Assembly: GCA_024276515.1 (NCBI GenBank)
Contig: JAJRXB010000274.1
Span: forward strand, 1 to 37,959
Length of the DNA: 37,959 bases
Direction of reading: 5' to 3'
Source of the DNA: Chloroflexota bacterium
GTDB taxonomy: Bacteria; Chloroflexota; Anaerolineae; 4572-78; NAK82
Below are positions 26,887 to 35,566 of this stretch, piece by piece. The notes beneath the pieces were generated by a model, which had not been told where the DNA came from, did not search any database, and saw only the letters and a list, made by a program, of their open reading frames with translations. A program made the position numbers and the translations under genes. Position 1 is the stretch's first letter. The number at the start of each line of letters is the position of its first letter.

Positions 26887-28058
26887 ACCCCCAGGTTTCG
26901 CCAGTGACTTGTGCCAGTCAGTAACGCTTTGCGGGCATAACGACAAGCCAGATGGGCCTGCCCCTTGGTGCTATACATAAACGCTATTGCGGCAAAGAGT
27001 TCGGTGTAGGCAGCCCTGCGCAAGATTCGCTGCGTTCGCGCTGAAACTGGAACCTTGATTAGTAGGTCAGTGAGAATACTCTCAGCGTGTGCCGGGCCAT
27101 CCGGGTGATAACGTGCACCAGACAAAGCAAAGTAAGCGAGTTGAGTAGCCAAGTTCTTCTGAAACGAATCACTATCTGCTAATCGAAGTGCTTCTTGCCA
27201 GTACTCTATAGCGGCATCACAGTTTCCCGCACTGAGTTCGATGAGGGCACTGTTGAGATAGCCGCGGCGCAATGCCCGCTGCGCCAAAGATGATGTTGCA
27301 GGATCGAGCCCAAGCTTCTTAAGACTCCTCCTGATTGCCTGTAGACCGTAATAAGCACCCTGGTAGGCTATCACGCGCTCTCGAAATGTCGTACTGGTAT
27401 CGATCCTGCGCGTACCTAATGCTTCGGGAACGAACAGCACTGGGCTGACGTGCGCCAGGCGCAACCACATATCAGTGTCCTCGCTGGTCGCAAGCGTTTC
27501 GTCAAACCATCCTATGGCGACCAGCGTTTCGCGTTCCACCAGAACAGTCGAGGTAGATATTTCCAGTCCAGCCGTTAGCAAAGTTTCAAAGACCTGGTGT
27601 GATCCCGATGCACCCGAGCCGAAATGATCTGACCAGAAGTCAGATTGCATCGGTACATTAGTCTCATCGACTAAACGCGTCTTGCAATAGGCCCAGCGCG
27701 TTCCCAGATTATGGCGCAGCCCTGAAAGTTGCTGTTCCAACTTGGTAGGATACCAGGTATCGTCGGCATCTAGAAAAGCAACGTAATCGCCAGTTGTCAT
27801 TGCAATGCCCCGGTTCCGCGCTGCTGAGCGCCCCTTGTTGGGCTGATACACATAGCAAATATGGTCCAGGTATGGCTTGAGCAAATCCCTGGTATCGTCG
27901 ATAGAACCATCGTCTACCACTATGAGTTCGATATGCGGCCAGGTCTGCGCCAGCACACTGGTGACAGCTTCTACGACAGCTTGGCCCGAGTTATACGTAG
28001 GGATTATGACGCTTACACTTGGTGTCTGGTCTGTCGGTGTCATGCCATCTCCTGTCAT
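26862..28058 (-). CDS. GT2 glycosyltransferase with C-terminal helical (TPR-like) extension
   Basis: VSVIIPTYNSGQAVVEAVTSVLAQTWPHIELIVVDDGSIDDTRD...GDYVAFLDADDTWYPTKLEQQ; C-terminus ALIELSAGNCDAAIEYWQEALRLAD...HWRNLGVW. Confidence 0.92.
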   Translation of the reverse strand: MTGDGMTPTDQTPSVSVIIPTYNSGQAVVEAVTSVLAQTWPHIELIVVDDGSIDDTRDLLKPYLDHICYVYQPNKGRSAARNRGIAMTTGDYVAFLDADDTWYPTKLEQQLSGLRHNLGTRWAYCKTRLVDETNVPMQSDFWSDHFGSGASGSHQVFETLLTAGLEISTSTVLVERETLVAIGWFDETLATSEDTDMWLRLAHVSPVLFVPEALGTRRIDTSTTFRERVIAYQGAYYGLQAIRRSLKKLGLDPATSSLAQRALRRGYLNSALIELSAGNCDAAIEYWQEALRLADSDSFQKNLATQLAYFALSGARYHPDGPAHAESILTDLLIKVPVSARTQRILRRAAYTELFAAIAFMYSTKGQAHLACRYARKALLTGTSHWRNLGVWKQALSH

Positions 28059-28140
28059 TTGCCCATCGCGCGACGCAAGACCACGTCTGCGTTTTTATCG
28101 CTATGAACGCCCACCAGCATACCTTTGCTATCCCCCAGAA

Positions 28141-29352
28141 TCATTCACGGCTGCTATCCCTCAACATTCGAACAACGCGGTAACAGGTACGCAGCCAATC
28201 CATAAGGGTAGGGCCAACTACCGTGTCTCCCAATCTGGACCACACCCCAAGATTGCGCAGCCAGCGTGGATCGTACTGAATAATCTTGACAAAGGCACGT
28301 CGCACCCTAGGCCAGTCCTCTCGCTCAGCCGCAGAGAAAAACATGTCGGCTGCAACCTGCCCCAACAACTTGCGCCGCCGAGTCGCGACAGCAAAAGGCT
28401 GTTCCGGCAGATGCGCCAACACAGTTCTTGCATAGGCCAAGGGGGCACCGACTAGTGGGCTACTGGCGTAGCCCAACAGCATGTCCAGCGCTCGTTGCCC
28501 ATTATCGGCCGCCAGAGTAGAATCTAGCTCTAGCGCACGTCTAACGTCTTGGACCGCTGCATCAACGTCGCCGTCACGAAAACTGGCTGTTGCGCGTTTC
28601 AGCAGGGTGTGGGCATAAGCCGCATCATGTAGCTGGCGCAGATCAGATGCCAGGCCTTTTTGCGCAAAGAACTTGTCTAGCACTCGCAGAATGCCTGTCT
28701 TGGCTCGAACAGCCTTACTGTTTCGCACCATATTAGCACTATGCAAACGATACACACAGACAATCTCCGGCACCCATACCATCTGGCAACCGGCATAAGC
28801 AAGCCGCAACCATAGTTCCCAGTCCTCCTGAAGGCCTTGCTGTGAATCAAACCCACCGCCCCGGTCCAGCCATTCTCGTCTGACCATGACCGCTGTTGGA
28901 CAGGTCGGACACCAGAACAGCCAGATGCGTAATTCTAGCTTCGGATAATGCAGCCAGGGTCGTTGCTCCCCCAGAAACTTGCCCTGCATATCGGTTATCC
29001 GATATCCACCCGACGTCCAGCCGATCTCTGGATATTGATCCATAAATGCCACCTGGACCGCTAGCTTGTTGGGCAGATAGAGATCGTCGTCGTCCAAGAA
29101 GGCAATGTAGTCCCCACACGCATACTCGATTCCAGTGTTACGGCCGGCTGCCAGCCCGGCATTTTTCTTGTAGACGTAGCGAATGCGAGGATCAGCGAAA
29201 CCAGCCACCACATCTCGTGTGTCATCCTTGGAACCATCGTCAACGACGATCAGTTCAAAGTCGGTGTAGGTTTGCGCCAAGGCGCTGCGGATCGCCTCAC
29301 CCACCAGATGGGCGCGGTTGTAGGTGGACATGACAATGCTTACCTTGGACAC
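28141..29352 (-). CDS. GT2 glycosyltransferase with C-terminal helical (TPR-like) extension
   Basis: VSIVMSTYNRAHLVGEAIRSALAQTYTDFELIVVDDGSKDDTRD...GDYIAFLDDDDLYLPNKL; EDWELWLRLAYAGCQMVWVPEIVCVYRLH; C-terminus AVQDVRRALELDSTLAADNGQ...WLRNLGVW. Confidence 0.93.
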   Translation of the reverse strand: MSKVSIVMSTYNRAHLVGEAIRSALAQTYTDFELIVVDDGSKDDTRDVVAGFADPRIRYVYKKNAGLAAGRNTGIEYACGDYIAFLDDDDLYLPNKLAVQVAFMDQYPEIGWTSGGYRITDMQGKFLGEQRPWLHYPKLELRIWLFWCPTCPTAVMVRREWLDRGGGFDSQQGLQEDWELWLRLAYAGCQMVWVPEIVCVYRLHSANMVRNSKAVRAKTGILRVLDKFFAQKGLASDLRQLHDAAYAHTLLKRATASFRDGDVDAAVQDVRRALELDSTLAADNGQRALDMLLGYASSPLVGAPLAYARTVLAHLPEQPFAVATRRRKLLGQVAADMFFSAAEREDWPRVRRAFVKIIQYDPRWLRNLGVWSRLGDTVVGPTLMDWLRTCYRVVRMLRDSSRE

Positions 29353-29380
29353 AGAGAGCTATACCTCCTCGCTTGTTTAG

Positions 29381-29412
29381 AAGCTGATTGTTGCATCTGC
29401 AACAATCAGCTT
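29381..29412 (+). repeat. Perfect 15-bp inverted repeat (hairpin), terminator-like in + orientation
   Basis: AAGCTGATTGTTGCA-TC-TGCAACAATCAGCTT followed by TTT. Confidence 0.6.
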
Positions 29413-29975
29413 TTTAGCGCACTGCCGCCCGCTCGGCCCACTTGCAGTGCGCGAAGGTTGCCGACCTCTGCAGGTTGCCCACAGCCCTGCGCATCTGCTG
29501 TCTCTACCTCTGCACACGCCCCACGGTCCTGGGCTATGCGCCGTGCCAACTGCCCACCTCTGCGGCTTCGCTCCATCCTGACCGATGGCGAGATCAGATG
29601 CCCGTGCTTGTGCTAAGAAACCCGCCGCGCCTTCCAAGTCACCGGCAGCGTAGCACAACGCAGCAGATGAGAGTATCCTACACGCCAATCCTGCCCCCTC
29701 GGCTTGGGCCACGCGACCACGAGATCTCTATCTCGGCCCCTCGCATCCGGCCGAGCGGATCCTGCCCCATTCGGTGGCGCGCCAATGCCAATAGCTATGA
29801 CAGTCGAAAGCGCACTGGCGCTCTGTCTGCTGTACGCTGATGCTTGCTGGTCCGAAGCGCAATTTGTAAAGTGTCTTGGCCAGACTCGCTACTCTCTACT
29901 GCTCCGCGACCCGCAGCCACGGGTCGTAGTCTTGCGTCATCTCCAAAACAGGCTGATACGGCTCCACCGTTTCGA
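29390..29975 (-). pseudogene. Decayed gene relic(s), probably a third GT2 with helical C-terminus
   Basis: Fragments in broken frames: CRILSSAALCYAAGDLEGAAGFLAQARASDLAIGQDG (resembles the helical C-termini next door), and IETVEPYQPVLEMTQDYDPWLRVAEQ* (resembles the GT2 ED(Y/W)(D/E)LWLR block). No intact ORF. Confidence 0.42.
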
Positions 29976-30192
29976 TACACATATTCGGAAGACCACTGCC
30001 CTGTAACGAAAGCAATTCCCTTCCGGGAAATTGCTTGATCTCTTAGGGCCGTCTGTTGGCAGTTTAGACAGAGTTCAGAGCCCTATCAGGCCAACATCAA
30101 CCTTATATCACCCCAGAACGGCCCGCGGGTCATCATTTGTGGCGATTTTGACACTGACCCTCGGCATAGCTTGTGGAGGAAATACCACGAAG

Positions 30193-31893
30193 TCATTCCA
30201 AGTATCCCAAGGCATGCAACCGTTCTACGACTTCTGGCGCAATCTCCGTTTCAAGGCGAACAGAGGATACGGCTTCCCCAGGGTGAGACACAGGGTCAGC
30301 ACTCTGCTGATACCTCACTGGCCATTGTTCTACAAAAGGTTCCTCGAACAGATCCAGCAACGGATGTCCATCATAATCTTCTGGAATCGGCACCCCAGTG
30401 GCATACAACAATGTGGCAGGGATGTCCATCAAGTCCGCAACTCGAAATTCATCTTCAATGACCTTGCGGAATGATGGGCCACAGACAACGAAAAGGCCGT
30501 TCATAGAATGATCACCAAAGCGTGTTTGCGAATCGACGACATACTTCGTGTCATGTCGGCTTGTCGGACGGATGTGACGCGCATCTTGCAATAGCGTATA
30601 GGGTGAATCAGACAAGTCAAGATATAGCTCTGGTGCGTCTTTGACGTATGGCTCGGTATAGGCAGTATTAGTTTGCACTACACCCTCAAAGATTCGTTGT
30701 CCCGTGTCAGGATCTGTTTCATTCTGCACTTCGGAAGCAAACTTATGAATGAGATTCCTTATTTGACTTGGCCCTGAAACGCCACCAGTTGAAAAGCGAT
30801 CTTGCGAATTAATCCACACCATTCCCGTGGGGCAAGGAGCAAAAAGCCGAGTCCTTGTCCAATCGATCTCACAGCCCCTGCGATAATGGCTGGCTGCCCC
30901 AGGTGCCACCCTATACAACACAGATTCGAAGATCCGCCGCACCACCGCCGGAGACCAGAAAAGGAGCAATGCCGTGCACTTTCGTAAGACCCTCTCTCCA
31001 AACCCATTCATACCCCACCACTCTTGAAAAAGTTCGGCCAGAGCCCAGTTTATTCCTTCAAAGCTTGTTCTGTCCTTTTCCTTGGTAACGAGGTAGTCTC
31101 TGTCGTAGAGCCAACGTTTGAGCTCAAACGTCTTGGGGGTACGGCGGCTACCATGGTCGGACAAGATCACGAAATCGGTATTTGGGAAGGCACACAGCAA
31201 CCTACCGATGTTCTCGTCAACGCAGCGGATCGCAGCTTCGCAAAGTTGATAATCTCGAGCTACGTGATTGACCCTATCCAGAATTACGTAGTTGAGGACA
31301 AGCACATCAATGTCGAAATCACTTGCTGCATCGATGGCGATTTGTGTTCGTCTATCTTCTTCTTCAGCCCAGGCTTTGCAATAGGCAGTCTCCCCTTGTT
31401 CATACAAGATACTAAACGGCACCTCAACTTCATACTGTCCATATCTCTGATTTATGGTCTGCAGAAGAGAATCCGGATATGTGAGTCGGCGACTACTCTC
31501 CTGAGCGTCCAGACCGCAGATTACAAACCCATCTAGAGGTTGAGGAGGATAAGTAGTAGGGATATCAATAAGGCCAACTCTGAGGCCCGCTCGATTCATA
31601 TAGAAGGTGAATGGAGTCCCACATCGGTCAGCGCCAGAGAATAAGCGGAAATCATGGTCCTTACCAGTGTACACCAACCAATCAAACAAGCTATGCTTGC
31701 CGGGGTTCTTCCCGGTCATGAATGACGCCCACGCAACTGACGAGACCGGGGGGATGACCGATCGCAGAATACCTGCAGTCCCATTATCCCGTAGGCGAGC
31801 AATATTCGTGATTTCACCACGCCTGATTAAAGGATCAAGGTACTCCCAGCACCCACTATCAATTCCTACCACTATCAATCGAGGTTTACGCAT
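30193..31893 (-). CDS. Type I phosphodiesterase/nucleotide pyrophosphatase (alkaline phosphatase superfamily)
   Basis: MRKPRLIVVGIDSGCWEYLDPLIRRGEITNIARLRDNGTAGILRSVIPPVSSVAWASFMTGKNPGKHSLFDWL; VILSDHGSRRTPKTFELKRWL; ends ...RLHALGYLE. Confidence 0.9.
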   Translation of the reverse strand: MRKPRLIVVGIDSGCWEYLDPLIRRGEITNIARLRDNGTAGILRSVIPPVSSVAWASFMTGKNPGKHSLFDWLVYTGKDHDFRLFSGADRCGTPFTFYMNRAGLRVGLIDIPTTYPPQPLDGFVICGLDAQESSRRLTYPDSLLQTINQRYGQYEVEVPFSILYEQGETAYCKAWAEEEDRRTQIAIDAASDFDIDVLVLNYVILDRVNHVARDYQLCEAAIRCVDENIGRLLCAFPNTDFVILSDHGSRRTPKTFELKRWLYDRDYLVTKEKDRTSFEGINWALAELFQEWWGMNGFGERVLRKCTALLLFWSPAVVRRIFESVLYRVAPGAASHYRRGCEIDWTRTRLFAPCPTGMVWINSQDRFSTGGVSGPSQIRNLIHKFASEVQNETDPDTGQRIFEGVVQTNTAYTEPYVKDAPELYLDLSDSPYTLLQDARHIRPTSRHDTKYVVDSQTRFGDHSMNGLFVVCGPSFRKVIEDEFRVADLMDIPATLLYATGVPIPEDYDGHPLLDLFEEPFVEQWPVRYQQSADPVSHPGEAVSSVRLETEIAPEVVERLHALGYLE

Positions 31894-33167
31894 CGCGTGT
31901 ATTCCTCCGTTACAGACTTTCGAGTGACCGCCACTGGCTCATAACACCACTCAGCTGCAGGAATGAAAATCCCCCCCCATGTGGGGTCCACATTCTCTTT
32001 TGGGGGATCGAGGATGAGAAACGAACTTACACGCTCGTAGAGAAAAGGGGCGGCGGTTTCGTCTGCAATCGCAAATTCCAGAAAGTAAGTTCCCGCGTTC
32101 AACTGCATATCTCTGATTGTCACCCGTAGCAAACAGACGTCTACCAGATAAGCAACATTCAGACTACTAGATCTGACAACGCAGCATCTAAGGCCATCCG
32201 ATCGAACGACAATGATGCTGAAAAGCGGTCTCTCAACTCGCTCATTTGCTCTTAGTTCAATCTCGACTGTTAGATCTTCTCCAAACGAAAACCGACTTGT
32301 CGGACGGCCATCCTGCGCAACAAGGCGAACACTGCACAATTCAACGACTCTGTCTGCAGCGCTTGTAGATTCCTCGACAGCAGCTAAATGCCCGGCCTTG
32401 CTGAACTCGGCTTCGTGTATCCAGTTCTCGTAACTCTGGACCACACTCGTTGCCGGGCCTTTGTACTTGACAGTTCCATCTAACAGGAAGATCGCCTCTT
32501 CACAGATTCCCTGGACAGCATACATATTGTGAGAGACAAAGACGATGGTTGTCCCTCTCTCTCTCAGAGCTCTCATCTTCTTTTGGCATTTGCATCGGAA
32601 AGAAAGGTCACCAACTGAGAGCACCTCGTCTACCAAAAGGATGTCCGGATCGATATGGACTGCCACAGCGAATCCCAATCGCGCATACATCCCACTGGAA
32701 TACCGCTTAACCGGCGTATCAATGAACTTCTCCAGTTCGGCAAAGGCCACGATGCCATCGTAGATGCGATCCACTTCGGCTTCCTTCAATCCCAGAATCG
32801 AGGCGTTCAAATACACATTTTCCCGGCCAGTCAGTTCGGGATGAAAGCCAGCACCGAGCTGGATGAGTGCTCCCACTCGTCCACGCACCCCAATATGCCC
32901 TGAAGTGGGTGTGGTGATGCCGGCCACAAGGGACAGGATCGTCGTCTTGCCGGCGCCATTGGGGCCAATGATACCCAGTGTCTCTCCGGGTCGCACCTCG
33001 AAGCTTACATCACGCAACGCCCATATCTCCTTAGCCGGACTCCCACCCCCCCCGTCGCGCCGAAGCCAGCGCTGGGCGAATCCAGGGAGCAGATAGTTCG
33101 CGTAGGCACGCTGGCTGCCCAAGTAGTAGCGTTTGGATACGTTTTCGAAACGAATGACCGGTTCCAT
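31875..33167 (-). CDS. wzt: ABC transporter ATP-binding protein with C-terminal carbohydrate-binding-type domain (Wzt-like)
   Basis: MEPVIRFENVSKRYYLG; GIIGPNGAGKTTILSLVAGITTPTSGHI; YSSGMYARLGFAVAVHIDPDILLVDEVLSVGD; C-terminal SRFSFGEDLTVEIELRANERVERPLFSIIVVRSDG. Start taken at MEPVIRF. Confidence 0.93.
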   Translation of the reverse strand: MEPVIRFENVSKRYYLGSQRAYANYLLPGFAQRWLRRDGGGGSPAKEIWALRDVSFEVRPGETLGIIGPNGAGKTTILSLVAGITTPTSGHIGVRGRVGALIQLGAGFHPELTGRENVYLNASILGLKEAEVDRIYDGIVAFAELEKFIDTPVKRYSSGMYARLGFAVAVHIDPDILLVDEVLSVGDLSFRCKCQKKMRALRERGTTIVFVSHNMYAVQGICEEAIFLLDGTVKYKGPATSVVQSYENWIHEAEFSKAGHLAAVEESTSAADRVVELCSVRLVAQDGRPTSRFSFGEDLTVEIELRANERVERPLFSIIVVRSDGLRCCVVRSSSLNVAYLVDVCLLRVTIRDMQLNAGTYFLEFAIADETAAPFLYERVSSFLILDPPKENVDPTWGGIFIPAAEWCYEPVAVTRKSVTEEYTRCVNLD

Positions 33168-33171
33168 AGAC

Positions 33172-33990
33172 TCAGATAATGTCAGCCATTGCCATCTCCA
33201 GTTGCTTAAAGTAGGCGTAGGCAATGGCACAGAGTAATAGTGAGATAAACGTGGCCACGCCGAGATAGCCAAAGTCTGGCAACTGGCCTTGGAGTACGAC
33301 CCATCGGTAGGAGTGGATGATGCCGGCCATAGGATTGAGCAAATAGAAGGCTCGCCAGCGTTCCGGAACCATACTCAGCGGGTAGATGACCGGCGTGGCG
33401 TACATCCAGAGTTGCATACCCAACGGGATGGCGAAGGAAATGTCTCGCAGAAACACACTGATGGCCGCTCCCAGCAGGCTGACTCCCAGCGCCAAGACCA
33501 TCTGGATTGCCAGTAACAGAGGTACAAACAGCAGGGTGGCGTGTATCGGGATGTGATACCAGAGTATCAGTCCCACAAAGACCAGCGAGGCAATGGCAAA
33601 GTCGACCAGCCGAGCCAGGATGGCCGACAGCGGGAGGATCTCTCGAGGGAAATAGACCTTGGTCACCAACTGCATATTCTGGATCACACTTGGCACTGCT
33701 CCGGAGATCGAGCTGGCAAACAAGGTCCAGGGCAAAAGTGCCGCGTAAGCAAAGATCGGGTAAGGAATCCCCTCGCTGGGCACGCGCACGAAACTACCAA
33801 AGACGATACTGATGACAATCATCTGGAACGCCGGCTGCACCAGCGCCCAGCCGAAGCCCAGCACTGATTGGCGATAGCGAGCCCGAATCTCGCGACTTGT
33901 CCATCTGAGCAATAGCTCCCGGTAGTGAGCTAACAAACGCAGGTTCTGCCAGAAGGATCGTCGTTGTAGCGTCACCGGTTGGGTTGTCAT
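33172..33990 (-). CDS. wzm: ABC-2 type polysaccharide export permease (Wzm-like)
   Basis: HYRELLLRWTSREIRARYRQSVLGFGWALVQPAFQMIVISIVFGSFVRVPSEGIPYPIFAYAALLPWTLFASSISGAVPSVIQNMQLVTKVYFPREILPLSAIL. Confidence 0.95.
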   Translation of the reverse strand: MTTQPVTLQRRSFWQNLRLLAHYRELLLRWTSREIRARYRQSVLGFGWALVQPAFQMIVISIVFGSFVRVPSEGIPYPIFAYAALLPWTLFASSISGAVPSVIQNMQLVTKVYFPREILPLSAILARLVDFAIASLVFVGLILWYHIPIHATLLFVPLLLAIQMVLALGVSLLGAAISVFLRDISFAIPLGMQLWMYATPVIYPLSMVPERWRAFYLLNPMAGIIHSYRWVVLQGQLPDFGYLGVATFISLLLCAIAYAYFKQLEMAMADII

Positions 33991-34048
33991 TTCACGCCAT
34001 CCTGATCCTGATCGCGCCAGGCAAGGCAGATCGAAACAAATGCCTTCA

Positions 34049-35533
34049 TTACTTTCTTCTCAGCGCTCCAACCAGCACAACGATCACCACGAGTAGGGCT
34101 GAGGGTGCAATGCCCAACATAATGGTCATGCCTGCCGATATTGCTCTCCCTTCGCTATCGCCAGGCGGGGCAACAACGGTTAGTTGTGGTCGGCCTACAG
34201 TACTTTCAGATTGCATAACTGTTGTGGCAGTTGGCCGTTTGGTTATGGGCGATGGCATAACCTCTGGCTTAGGCATCGGAGTCGGCAAGGGCGGAACGTT
34301 GAGTTGTTTTGACGTATGCCATACGCTTTTGAAGTCAACTTCAAAGATTACATGAAGCCTGTTACCTGATGTCACAGCGATAACCGCCCGTTCAACTGAC
34401 ATTGTTTCAGTTTCCAGATTGCGTATTTCTTCAGTCGCCACGTCCTGATACTCGCTCAAGCGATTGCCATCCCACATAGCATAGAAGACCGGTCCAATCA
34501 CGTAATGTAGTCGCCCAACGGCGTCAACGGCGAAGGAAGGCAGTCCCGAGAAACCGCCGCGGTCGTCAAACCGGTCTGGTGATGACCAGGTTTCGCCCCC
34601 ATCGCTGGACCATTGGTGAAACGTGCCGTCACCCCCGATAGTACTACGCCAGACCAGATGTACTTCATCATCGCCAAGGGCCGCCACACCAATCTGTCCA
34701 TGGCCTGCATCGGCCACCTGCAGCGGCGCTTCCCAGGTTCCCCCTCCATCAAGGGATCGAGCGTAGAAAGCGCCAGTTGGCGGCCAGGCATCCGGCAACT
34801 TGTACTCTGTCCAGACCACATGCAGGCGTCCAGTCCCATCTGTAGCGAGACGCACCCCATTTGGTGCAGTTCCCGGCTCGCTCAATGCCACCCAAATAGG
34901 TTGCGACCAACTTTCGCCGCCATCGGTTGAACGGATTAGTGATACTGTGCCCAGCGAAGACCGATCGGCGTAGGCTACGTAAAGTGTCCCATCAAGTCCT
35001 GCAATGAGGTCTGCTTCCCCCAGAGCAATGGCAAGGATCTGTGGTGTAGACCAGGCCCGGGCCGAGCCCGCCTGATCCAATGGAGCGGATGCATGCCTGA
35101 GGCTATTGTTTCCCCCATGCCACACCAGATGTATGACCTGCTGAGGATCAAGGGTTGCCCGCACAAAAGACGGTGAATAGCCCTGAGGGTCCACCATAAT
35201 GTCAACAGGCTGCGACCACTCAGAGCCATCCCAATAAATATAGTCAATTGAACCAGGAACAGACTCGTCTGGCCGGTGGGGATAGAACAGGTGCAACTGG
35301 CCAGCGGGGTCAGCTACCAGAGCCATAGCGCTGGTAGCTAGTTCGCCCTCAGTCCGAACAATGACCTCAGGTGGCAACCAGGCGGACTCTTCCCCTTGAG
35401 CAACAACCGGGAACATGATCACTATGGATAGAATAGCAACACAGGCCAAGCTGCAGAGAGCGCGCTTTCGAGACATCCAACTACCATCCGATTCGATATG
35501 CTCTAAAACGCCCATTCGCTCGTTTGTACCCAA
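34049..35533 (-). CDS. Secreted, C-terminally membrane-anchored Asp-box/BNR-repeat (sialidase-fold) protein
   Basis: N-terminal hydrophobic signal; Asp-box motifs STDGGESWSQP, SLDGGGTWEAP, SSDGGETWSSP; C-terminal TIMLGIAPSALLVVIVVLVGALRRK. Confidence 0.82.
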   Translation of the reverse strand: MGTNERMGVLEHIESDGSWMSRKRALCSLACVAILSIVIMFPVVAQGEESAWLPPEVIVRTEGELATSAMALVADPAGQLHLFYPHRPDESVPGSIDYIYWDGSEWSQPVDIMVDPQGYSPSFVRATLDPQQVIHLVWHGGNNSLRHASAPLDQAGSARAWSTPQILAIALGEADLIAGLDGTLYVAYADRSSLGTVSLIRSTDGGESWSQPIWVALSEPGTAPNGVRLATDGTGRLHVVWTEYKLPDAWPPTGAFYARSLDGGGTWEAPLQVADAGHGQIGVAALGDDEVHLVWRSTIGGDGTFHQWSSDGGETWSSPDRFDDRGGFSGLPSFAVDAVGRLHYVIGPVFYAMWDGNRLSEYQDVATEEIRNLETETMSVERAVIAVTSGNRLHVIFEVDFKSVWHTSKQLNVPPLPTPMPKPEVMPSPITKRPTATTVMQSESTVGRPQLTVVAPPGDSEGRAISAGMTIMLGIAPSALLVVIVVLVGALRRK

Positions 35534-35566
35534 GTTGAAAGGCTATGGTTTGCAAGATCTCTCGTA

